From positions 1-5,885 of the forward strand of contig JAGUWZ010000078.1 of assembly GCA_020062065.1 (NCBI GenBank): DNA of 5,885 bases, given 5' to 3'. Position 1 is the stretch's first letter. Each line of letters starts with the position of its first letter. Below are positions 1-5,723 of the stretch, in pieces. This stretch comes from Candidatus Omnitrophota bacterium (GTDB lineage Bacteria; Omnitrophota; Gorgyraeia; Gygaellales; Profunditerraquicolaceae). The position numbers and the translations under genes were made by a program. The notes under the pieces are model-generated. The model worked only from the letters and a program-made list of their open reading frames with translations, was not told the origin of the DNA and ran no database searches.

Positions 1-3
1 ATA

Positions 4-73
4 CACGCAGATTGCACGCAGATTTAAAGTTTTATCTGCGAGAATCTCGCGTTGGATTTGCGAAAATCTGCGT
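4..73. repeat. Cluster of ACGCAGATT-like units in both orientations
   Basis: The decamer CACGCAGATT occurs at 4-13 and again at 15-24, an 11-nt period. Its reverse complement appears as AATCTGCGT at 65-73, as ATCTGCG at 34-40, and as the variant AATCTCGCGT at 43-52. These units allow nested hairpins: 17-23 pairs with 34-40, and 6-13 pairs with 65-72. GCGAGA-A-TCTCGC at 38-50 is a near-perfect palindrome, and GATTT/AAATC (55-59 with 64-68) encloses a GCGA loop. No reading frame of note crosses it. This looks like a dispersed intergenic palindromic repeat rather than a gene or CRISPR. The left edge of the window may cut it. Confidence 0.7.
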
Positions 74-86
74 TAATAAAATTGGG

Positions 87-127
87 TTGAAATTATCATT
101 TTACTAGTTATTAAATCACCTTATACA
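87..127 (+). promoter_or_regulatory. Candidate sigma70-like promoter for yajC-secDF (weak)
   Basis: This is an AT-rich stretch between the repeat cluster and the yajC leader hairpin. One reading is TTGAAA (87-92), a 16-nt spacer and TATTAA (109-114). Another is TTTTAC (99-104), a 17-nt spacer and TATACA (122-127). Neither pair is close to consensus at both boxes, so the call rests mainly on AT-richness and on position upstream of the first gene of the run. Confidence 0.22.
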
Positions 128-140
128 ATTAAAACAACAG

Positions 141-188
141 ACGCGATGAGTTATGTCGCTTGCTTCGTTTGCTGCGTAACTCATCCGT
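141..188. repeat. Leader hairpin just upstream of the yajC ribosome binding site
   Basis: GATGAGTTA (145-153) is exactly complementary to TAACTCATC (177-185). Skipping C144 as a bulge adds three more pairs (ACG 141-143 with CGT 186-188), giving a 12-bp stem. The loop of about 23 nt is rich in GCTT/GCTGC motifs. The 3' arm ends six bases before the GGAGG of yajC, so if transcribed the hairpin would sit directly against the ribosome binding site. It could be a 5' UTR control element or another copy of a dispersed palindromic repeat. The sequence does not distinguish these. Confidence 0.6.
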
Positions 189-193
189 TCATT

Positions 194-198
194 GGAGG
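194..198 (+). promoter_or_regulatory. Shine-Dalgarno of yajC; fixes the start
   Basis: GGAGG lies 6 nt before the ATG at 205. It is the strongest ribosome binding site in the window. It supports the ATG start over the in-frame upstream TTG at 160, which would be inside the leader hairpin. Confidence 0.85.
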
Positions 199-204
199 TC
201 AAAG

Positions 205-507
205 ATGCAACCACAGTCAGCACAGATTAATCCCTTTTTTATCATATTCCAGTTTGTGATGATTATAGGTATCTTTTACTTTATTTTGATACGGCCCCAG
301 AAGACTGAACAGAAGAGACGTCAGAAGATGTTGAATAATGTCAGCAAAAATGACGAGGTTGTAACTAGCTCAGGTATCCATGGCACGGTAGTAAATGTAA
401 AGGATAAAACAGTAACGTTGAGAATAGATGAGAATGTAAAGATAGAATTGGAAAAAAGCTGTATTGGTTATATTAAAAAGACGCAGGGTGCAAATCAGGG
501 AAGTTAA
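205..507 (+). CDS. yajC: Sec translocon accessory protein YajC
   Basis: This 100-residue protein matches the usual YajC size and layout. A short polar N-terminus (MQPQSAQINP) leads into one membrane helix at about residues 10-29, ending in the family signature FILIRPQ. A basic stretch (QKTEQKRRQKM) follows, then a small cytoplasmic domain with the conserved pattern DEVVTSSGIHGTVVNVKD and a beta-rich tail. YajC associates with SecDF and SecYEG in the inner membrane. It is usually not essential and its precise role is poorly defined. The start is set by GGAGG at 194-198. secDF begins 2 nt after the stop, the standard yajC-secD arrangement, so the two are almost certainly co-transcribed. An in-frame extension to a TTG at 160 is open but has no ribosome binding site and is not family-like. 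Confidence 0.95.
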   Translation: MQPQSAQINPFFIIFQFVMIIGIFYFILIRPQKTEQKRRQKMLNNVSKNDEVVTSSGIHGTVVNVKDKTVTLRIDENVKIELEKSCIGYIKKTQGANQGS

Positions 508-509
508 AA

Positions 510-2711
510 ATGGAAAGAAAACTTACTATTAAGATAGTGCTTACATTAGGGATTCTGGGTATCTGTGCTTATTTTGCTTTTCCTCTCTCTAAGAGAATAA
601 ATTTAGGTTTGGATTTAAAAGGCGGTATGCATCTTTTACTGAAAGTAGATACAAGCCATTTATCAGGGGAGGCCAAAGCCGATGCCACCAAAAGAGCAAT
701 AGAGGTTATCAGGAATAGGATTGATCAGTTTGGAGTAAGAGAGCCTTTTATTCAGGAACAGGGTGTTGATGAAATCGTGGTGCAGTTACCGGGAATCACA
801 GATCGAGATAGGGCAATTGAGTTGATTGGTAAAACTGCTCTTTTAGAGTTTAAACTTGTTTTGCGTGACCCAGAAAAATTAAAGGCGGCCTTAGAGGGTA
901 ATGTCCCTGAGGGATATGAATTAAAATATTTAGAGGAAGATAACGAACCCCTACTTTTGGAAAAACAGGCGGTTTTAACCGGTGACGGTCTTAAGAGTGC
1001 CTCTGTGCGTTTCAGTCAAAGCGAATTTAATGAACCTGTGGTAGGATTAACCTTCAATGCCGCAGGCGCTAAAAAGTTCGCCGAGATTACTGCTTTAAAT
1101 GTAGGAAGAAGATTAGCTATAGTGTTGGATGGTAAGCTACAGTCTGCACCAAATATTAAAGAAGTCATACCATCTGGTGAAGCGGTAATTACCGGGCGTT
1201 TTAGTATTCAACAGGCACAGGATTTATCGATTGTCTTAAATGTTGGCGCTTTACCTGCACCTATGGTTATAGAAGAAGAAAGAACAATAGGACCTTTATT
1301 AGGTCAGGATTCGATAAGTAAGGGGATAAAGGCAAGTATCATTGGTTGTGCGCTTGTGTTTATTTCGATGGTAATTTATTATCTTCTGGCAGGTTTTATT
1401 TCCGTTATTGCGCTTTTCTTAAACCTCCTGATGATCTTGGGAATGCTAGGAATGCTGCCACTTCTATTTCCAGGCGTATCCGCTACTTTAACTCTCCCAG
1501 GTATTGCTGGTATTGCCTTATCTTTAGGTATGGCAGTAGATGCCAATGTGCTTATTAATGAACGTATAAGGGAGGAATTGTCTGCAGGTAGAACTCTGCG
1601 CACTGCAATATCCAATGGTTATGACCGGGCATTCACTGCGATTTTTGATTCTAATCTTACTACATTAATTGCGGCATTTTTGTTATTTCAGTTTGGCACA
1701 GGACCGATAAGAGGCTTTGCAGTAACTTTGAGTATCGGCCTTATTGCCAGTATGTTTAGCGCAATTGTGATTACCCGCAGCATATTTGAGATTCTTTTGT
1801 ATTTTGGTTGGTTAAAATCTTTACCCATGCTGCATTTAATCAAAGAAACCAAATTGGATTTTATCGGCAAGAGAAAAATTTTCTATGTCATCTCTTTAAT
1901 TGTGATAACAGCGGGGCTAGTAGCTTTCTTTAATAAAGGTAAACAAGCCTATGGTATAGATTTTGCCGGCGGTCAATTGCAGGAGTATGGTTTTAAAACA
2001 AATGTTTCTATAGATAAAGTGCGTTCGGTTCTTAAGGAACTGAATCTGGCTGATGCCTCTCTTCAGCAATTCAAAGACAACCCGAAGGTTATCTTGATCA
2101 GGACAGCGCAAGACTCAAGCAAGTTAATCACCGATAAATTAAAACAAACTTTTCCTGATGAGAATATCCAGATTCTTAGGATAGAAAGAGTCGGACCTGT
2201 GGCAGGCAAACACTTAAAGACCAAAGCTGTTTATGCCCTTATTTGGTCATTAATCGGGATTCTTATTTATGTGGCTTTCAGGTTCAAACATTTTAACTTT
2301 GCCGTAGCCGGTGTTATTGCCCTTTTTCATGATGTCCTGGTGGCGCTGGGATTTTTAGTAGTGACCGCAAGACAGATTGATTTGCTTTCTATTACTGCTT
2401 TCTTAACTATTGCCGGTTATTCCATAAACGATACGATTGTCATTTATGACCGGGTTAGGGAGAACAGCCGGCTTTTGCGCAAAGCAAGTTTAAAAGACCT
2501 GATTAATTTAAGCGTAAACCAGACCTTATCTAGAACTCTTCTTACTTCCGCTATAACTTTGTTGACGGTAATAGCGATTTTTATTTACGGCGGGGAGGTG
2601 CTCGGTAATTTTGCTTTCACCCTGCTCGTTGGTTTTATTTCCGGCGTTTATTCTACTATTTTTATTGCCTCACCGTTAGTGCTTGCCTGGAGCAGGAAAG
2701 GCCTAAAGTAG
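510..2711 (+). CDS. secDF: Fused protein-export membrane protein SecDF
   Basis: This 733-residue protein joins SecD (about 1-440) and SecF (about 445-733) in one uninterrupted frame. SecDF uses the proton gradient to pull substrates out of SecYEG on the periplasmic side. The SecD half has a first membrane helix (about 7-26), the D1 motif LGLDLKGG (32-39), a large periplasmic P1 region, and five helices from about 275, with the D4-type motif GMAVDANVLINER at 340-352 (D344 is the likely proton-relay aspartate). The SecF half starts with a helix at about 456-473, has YGIDFAGG at 481-488 (commonly GIDFTGG) and P4, then five helices with GYSINDTIVIYDRVREN from 636 (D641 is the second key aspartate). 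Twelve helices in total. The length is close to Bacillus subtilis SecDF (737), so the fusion is family-normal, though many outer-membrane bacteria keep two genes. An AGGGAAG just upstream, overlapping the end of yajC, can serve as ribosome binding site. Confidence 0.96.
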   Translation: MERKLTIKIVLTLGILGICAYFAFPLSKRINLGLDLKGGMHLLLKVDTSHLSGEAKADATKRAIEVIRNRIDQFGVREPFIQEQGVDEIVVQLPGITDRDRAIELIGKTALLEFKLVLRDPEKLKAALEGNVPEGYELKYLEEDNEPLLLEKQAVLTGDGLKSASVRFSQSEFNEPVVGLTFNAAGAKKFAEITALNVGRRLAIVLDGKLQSAPNIKEVIPSGEAVITGRFSIQQAQDLSIVLNVGALPAPMVIEEERTIGPLLGQDSISKGIKASIIGCALVFISMVIYYLLAGFISVIALFLNLLMILGMLGMLPLLFPGVSATLTLPGIAGIALSLGMAVDANVLINERIREELSAGRTLRTAISNGYDRAFTAIFDSNLTTLIAAFLLFQFGTGPIRGFAVTLSIGLIASMFSAIVITRSIFEILLYFGWLKSLPMLHLIKETKLDFIGKRKIFYVISLIVITAGLVAFFNKGKQAYGIDFAGGQLQEYGFKTNVSIDKVRSVLKELNLADASLQQFKDNPKVILIRTAQDSSKLITDKLKQTFPDENIQILRIERVGPVAGKHLKTKAVYALIWSLIGILIYVAFRFKHFNFAVAGVIALFHDVLVALGFLVVTARQIDLLSITAFLTIAGYSINDTIVIYDRVRENSRLLRKASLKDLINLSVNQTLSRTLLTSAITLLTVIAIFIYGGEVLGNFAFTLLVGFISGVYSTIFIASPLVLAWSRKGLK

Positions 2712-2719
2712 AGACTAAT

Positions 2720-2774
2720 TTCCAAACCGTATCAACCGCCTAGTTTGATTCAACCTAGGCGGTTGACTTTGGAA
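2720..2774. repeat. Long two-part inverted repeat after secDF
   Basis: TCAACCGCCTAG (2732-2743) pairs perfectly over 12 bp with CTAGGCGGTTGA (2755-2766) around an 11-nt loop. An outer 7-bp stem, TTCCAAA (2720-2726) with TTTGGAA (2768-2774), encloses it, separated by an internal loop of 5 nt on one side and 1 nt on the other. It begins 8 nt after the secDF stop. There is no run of T beyond the stem, so it is not a textbook intrinsic terminator. It may act as an mRNA 3'-end stabiliser or be a mobile palindromic repeat. Confidence 0.75.
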
Positions 2775-2786
2775 GATCAGCTAAAG

Positions 2787-2823
2787 AGCCGCCCACCTAC
2801 AGCTTTTGCGAAAGTGGGCGGTT
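2787..2823. repeat. Second GC-rich hairpin before the mfd-like gene
   Basis: CCGCCCAC (2789-2796) pairs perfectly with GTGGGCGG (2814-2821). G-T and A-T pairs at the base lengthen the stem to 10 bp, and the loop is 17 nt. The 3' arm GGCGGTTG matches the 3' arm of the preceding hairpin (GGCGGTTG at 2758-2765). The stem ends 9 nt before the ATG at 2833 and contains the only G-rich stretch (GTGGGCGG) upstream of that start, so folding would hide it. The short T-containing tail (TTGCATTT) makes it at best a weak terminator. Confidence 0.65.
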
Positions 2824-2832
2824 GCATTTAAG

Positions 2833-4797
2833 ATGTTTAAATCTATAAAATTATATGTTGGTGGGGCAATTGAACGCCAAGATTTAGCCGGCAAACTCGT
2901 TGACTTTGGTTACAAGCGACAAGACGCCGTATCCGAGGAAGGGGAATTTTCTCTCAGGGGCGGAATTGTTGACATATTTCCTTTTACATTTGAATTACCG
3001 ATAAGGATTGAATTGGAAATAGATAAAATTCTATCCATTAAATCTTTTACAGCCTACAAAGGAAATTATCTCTGGGAACACAGGATGGTAATTATCCTGC
3101 CATTTTCCCGCCATTCCTCGTATGAGACAGAATTCCACTTCGGCGGAAGACAAGATGCCGCTTTGGCGGGAAAGAAGGCCGCGATTTCAAAGCTTGAGCC
3201 ATTTGATGAAAAATTTCCTCTGGAAAAATTTGTTGATATAAATATCGGAGATTATGTTGTGCATAATCACTACGGTATCGGCAGATTCAGAGGGCTGGAA
3301 AAGCTAAAATACGCTGATAAATACAAAGATAATCTGGTTATTGAATACGATAAACAAGAGAGGCTTTACGTCCCGGTTGACGAGATGCATCTGGTGCAGA
3401 AGTATATTGCCTTCCATGTGAGAAGACCAAAGCTGCACAGCTTAGGTGGTAAGGAGTGGTTAAGGCAAAAAAACAGGGCAAAAAAAGGTATTCAGAAATT
3501 AGCCTGGGAACTCTTATCCTTGCAGGCATTGAGAATGAGTTCCACGGGTTTTGGATTTTCTCTTGATACAGAGTGGCAGAAAGAGTTTGAAAAAACTTTT
3601 CCCTATAAAGAAACTCCTGATCAGATAAAAGCCACCTGGGAAGTTAAAGCTGATATGGAGTCTTGCCGGCCGATGGACAGGCTCATTTGCGGCGATGTGG
3701 GTTATGGTAAAACAGAAGTGGCGATGCGCGCAGCCTTTAAAGCAGTAATGGATAACAAACAGGTGGCATATCTGGTACCCACGACAATTCTGGCAGAACA
3801 GCATTATGAAAATTTTTCCCTGCGCCTGGAAAGTTTTCCTATAAATATCGAGATGCTTTCGCGTTTTAAAACTCAAGGCCAGCAGAAGGAAATTATCGAG
3901 AGGCTCAAAATGGGAAGAGTGGATATTGTAATAGGCACGCACAGGCTATTATCCGAAGACGCCAGTTTTAAAAACTTAGGTCTGGTAATAATTGATGAGG
4001 AACAGCGTTTCGGGGTAAAGGCAAAGGAAAAGTTAAAGACCTTAAGGTTAACTACTGATGTACTTACCTTAACCGCCACCCCTATACCCAGGACTTTATA
4101 TATGAGTCTGATGGGGGCAAAGGATTTTTCCGTGATTAATACTCCTCCAGAAAATAGGTTGCCTATAAAGACTGTCGTGGTAGAATATGATGAAGATTTG
4201 ATCCGTCAGGCAATCACTAAGGAATTAAACCGCAAAGGCCAGGTGTTTTTCCTGCACAACCGGATTGAAGACATCGAAAAGCTCAAGCAGAGAATTAGCC
4301 GGCTTATCCCTCCAGGTGCGAGTTTGGCAATCGGACACGGACAGATGAACTCAGGCGAGCTAGAACAGGTGATGGCGGATTTCTTCAGGGGTAAGATTGA
4401 TATCTTACTTTCTACGATGATTATTGAATCAGGTATAGATATACCAAATGCCAATACGATTATCGTCAATAACGCGCATACCTTTGGATTATCGGATTTG
4501 CATCAGCTGCGCGGAAGGGTGGGCAGATTCGAGCGGTCTGCTTACGCTTATTTTATAATTCCCAAGGGTGAGCTAATTTCCAGCGAAGCAGAAAAAAGAC
4601 TTGCTGCCGTAGAGGAATATTCTCATCTGGGGGCGGGCTTTAAAATCGCGATGGAAGACCTTGAAATCAGGGGTGCGGGAAATCTCCTCGGTGTGGAGCA
4701 GCACGGATTTATTAATGCGGTGGGCTTTGACCTTTACTGCAGATTATTGAAAGAGGCAGTTAGTAATTTTAAAAAAGTAGGTATTTTAAATGGCTAA
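2833..4797 (+). CDS. mfd: Minimal Mfd-like RNA polymerase-associated DNA translocase
   Basis: This 654-residue protein is clearly related to transcription-repair coupling factor Mfd but is little more than half the usual ~1150 residues. Domains seen: a UvrB/Mfd D2-like module (about 9-75) with GYKR and GEFSLRGGIVDIFP (37-50); an RNA polymerase-interacting, CarD-like domain (137-192, NIGDYVVHNHYGIGRF to LYVPVDEMHLVQKYI); and an SF2 translocase with Walker A GDVGYGKT (287-294), DEEQ (388-391), LTATP (413-417), STMIIESGIDIP (527-538) and QLRGRVGR (558-565). A TRG-type region DLEIRGAGNLLG (609-620) follows. Missing are D1a before the start, D1b and D3 (only about 60 residues separate D2 from the RNA polymerase domain, against roughly 270 in E. 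coli), and C-terminal D7. Motor motifs are intact and no frame is broken, which argues against a pseudogene. The ATG has a poor ribosome binding site; an in-frame TTG at 2806 would start inside a hairpin loop. It overlaps the next gene by 8 nt. Confidence 0.85.
   Translation: MFKSIKLYVGGAIERQDLAGKLVDFGYKRQDAVSEEGEFSLRGGIVDIFPFTFELPIRIELEIDKILSIKSFTAYKGNYLWEHRMVIILPFSRHSSYETEFHFGGRQDAALAGKKAAISKLEPFDEKFPLEKFVDINIGDYVVHNHYGIGRFRGLEKLKYADKYKDNLVIEYDKQERLYVPVDEMHLVQKYIAFHVRRPKLHSLGGKEWLRQKNRAKKGIQKLAWELLSLQALRMSSTGFGFSLDTEWQKEFEKTFPYKETPDQIKATWEVKADMESCRPMDRLICGDVGYGKTEVAMRAAFKAVMDNKQVAYLVPTTILAEQHYENFSLRLESFPINIEMLSRFKTQGQQKEIIERLKMGRVDIVIGTHRLLSEDASFKNLGLVIIDEEQRFGVKAKEKLKTLRLTTDVLTLTATPIPRTLYMSLMGAKDFSVINTPPENRLPIKTVVVEYDEDLIRQAITKELNRKGQVFFLHNRIEDIEKLKQRISRLIPPGASLAIGHGQMNSGELEQVMADFFRGKIDILLSTMIIESGIDIPNANTIIVNNAHTFGLSDLHQLRGRVGRFERSAYAYFIIPKGELISSEAEKRLAAVEEYSHLGAGFKIAMEDLEIRGAGNLLGVEQHGFINAVGFDLYCRLLKEAVSNFKKVGILNG
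3104..3173. repeat. Structured palindromic element inside the mfd-like coding sequence
   Basis: TTTCCCGCCA (3104-3113) is exactly complementary to TGGCGGGAAA (3164-3173). Inside lies a hairpin TTCCAC (3133-3138), loop TTCG, GCGGAA (3143-3148), with five of six pairs and a canonical C(UUCG)G tetraloop. A small CTC/GAG arm (3117-3119 with 3124-3126) and an alternative CCGC/GCGG arm (3158-3161 with 3166-3169) add further structure. The element is read in frame as residues 91-114 of the Mfd-like protein (FSRHSSYETE to AALAGK), which show no similarity I recognise to Mfd. It falls exactly between D2 and the RNA polymerase-interacting domain, where D1b and D3 are missing. In-frame palindromic elements in genes are known in Rickettsia (RPE); this may be an analogue. 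Confidence 0.55.
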
Positions 4798-5710
4798 AAT
4801 AATAAGAGTATTATTATTGATTATAGCTGTCAGCTCTCAGCTCTCAGCTGTCAGCTATGAAATATTTGCCCACGATAAAATCATTGCCATAGTAAACAAT
4901 GAGATAATCACTCAAAAGGATTTGGATGATTCGATTAATTTTATGCGTGTGCAACTATCCAATGAATATAATGGCGAGCAATTAGAGAAGAAAATCCAGG
5001 CGATGAAATCTGATTTAGTGCAGCGTTTAATAGAGGAACGTCTTATTTTACAGGAGGCGAAGAAAAAAAATATAAAGATAGATGATTCCAGGATAAAGGC
5101 AAAGATAAATGGACTGAAGAAAAGCTATAATTCCGAAAGAGAATTTCTAGATGCCTTGAGTGAACAAGGAATGGTAGAGGCTGACCTTGAAACAAAGACC
5201 AGGGAACAGGCGCTTATGTTTAGTTTAATTGATAGTGATGTCAGGTCAAAACTCCTGGTCAAGCCGGCTGAAATCACGGATTTCTATAATAAAAACAGTG
5301 CGGAATTCACACTGCCAGAGCAACGCGATTTTCAATCTCTTGTTGTAGATAACCAATCTCTGGCAGAAAATATATTTAATGCTTTAGAGAAGGGCAGCCA
5401 GATGAATGACTTGGCTAAGGAATACCTTTTAAGATTAAACAGTTTTAGCGCGTTTAAAGGAGAATTAAAAAAGGACTTAGAAGACGTTCTGTTTAAGCTA
5501 AAAATTGGAGAGATAACAAAAGCCGTCAAGATTAAGGATAGTTTCTATATTTTTAAATTAAACAAAATCAATCACTCACGGCAGCAAACCCTTGCTGAAG
5601 CACAGGATAATATTTATAACTTACTCTATGAAACTAAATTGCAGGAGGCTTTGGCAAAGTGGGTAGATGGACTTAAGGAATCCGCATATATCAAGATAGT
5701 CCAGGAATAA
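4790..5710 (+). CDS. SurA-like periplasmic chaperone with degenerate parvulin domain
   Basis: This 306-residue exported protein has the SurA/PpiC architecture. A signal peptide (about 1-27: MAKIIRV, then LLLIIAVSS) likely ends near AVS22 or FA27. A SurA N-terminal chaperone domain (about 29-150) opens with DKIIAIVNNEIITQKDLD and contains LVQRLIEERLILQEAKKKNIKIDD. A parvulin-like fold (about 173-258) and a C-terminal helix (about 260-300) follow. The parvulin part keeps the fold pattern (ALEKGSQMNDLAKEY, FKLKIGEITKAVK, DSFYIFKLNKI). However, the usual HIL histidine is replaced (RDFQSL, 179-184), the GGDLG loop is FKGELKK, and the FGYHI histidine is absent, so isomerase activity is doubtful. 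The likely job is chaperoning unfolded outer-membrane or secreted proteins. The start overlaps the mfd-like stop by 8 nt (ATGGCTAA), implying translational coupling. A heptamer repeat lies inside the signal-peptide codons. Confidence 0.85.
   Translation: MAKIIRVLLLIIAVSSQLSAVSYEIFAHDKIIAIVNNEIITQKDLDDSINFMRVQLSNEYNGEQLEKKIQAMKSDLVQRLIEERLILQEAKKKNIKIDDSRIKAKINGLKKSYNSEREFLDALSEQGMVEADLETKTREQALMFSLIDSDVRSKLLVKPAEITDFYNKNSAEFTLPEQRDFQSLVVDNQSLAENIFNALEKGSQMNDLAKEYLLRLNSFSAFKGELKKDLEDVLFKLKIGEITKAVKIKDSFYIFKLNKINHSRQQTLAEAQDNIYNLLYETKLQEALAKWVDGLKESAYIKIVQE
4829..4856. repeat. Four tandem heptamers in the SurA-like signal-peptide codons
   Basis: GTCAGCT, CTCAGCT, CTCAGCT and GTCAGCT follow one another without gaps, preceded by a partial unit AGCT (4825-4828). 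The TCAGCT core recurs at 4830, 4837, 4844 and 4851. Because 7 is not a multiple of 3, successive units are read in different phases and give AVSSQLSAVS (residues 13-22) rather than a repeated peptide. The segment forms the end of the hydrophobic core and the cleavage region of the signal peptide. It resembles the short tandemly repeated heptamers known from cyanobacterial genomes. Confidence 0.8.
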
Positions 5711-5714
5711 TCTT

Positions 5715-5718
5715 GGAG
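5715..5718 (+). promoter_or_regulatory. Shine-Dalgarno of pdxA
   Basis: GGAG lies 5 nt before the ATG at 5724. It supports that start even though it places 16 residues ahead of the first conserved PdxA strand. Confidence 0.7.
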
Positions 5719-5723
5719 TAACG

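Noticed and set aside
1..76. CRISPR array
   Set aside because: Units are only 9-10 nt, occur in both orientations and have no regular spacer length.
160..204. Upstream TTG start extending YajC by 15 residues
   Set aside because: The extension lies in the leader hairpin, has no ribosome binding site and is not YajC-like, whereas the ATG at 205 has GGAGG at ideal distance.
1840..1880. secD-secF junction as a sequencing or assembly fusion
   Set aside because: The frame runs smoothly through a plausible linker into the first SecF helix, and the total length matches known natural SecDF fusions such as that of Bacillus subtilis.
2732..2770. Intrinsic terminator after secDF
   Set aside because: The stem is excellent but only CTTT follows, with no run of T on either strand, so a plain Rho-independent terminator is not supported.
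2806..2832. TTG start adding 9 residues to the Mfd-like protein
   Set aside because: It would begin in the loop of the second hairpin without a ribosome binding site, and the extra residues (MRKWAVAFK) show no Mfd similarity. The ATG at 2833 is preferred, although its own ribosome binding site is also poor.
3514..3942. 142-codon open frame on the minus strand
   Set aside because: It lies wholly within the Mfd-like helicase coding region, reads as compositionally odd protein with no recognisable motif, and has no ribosome binding site. It is a shadow of the real gene.
2833..4797. Pseudogene call for the shortened mfd, or identification as RecG
   Set aside because: All motor motifs are intact with no stop or frameshift, so decay is unlikely. 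The CarD-like RNA polymerase domain and the D2 motif are Mfd features and no RecG wedge domain is seen.
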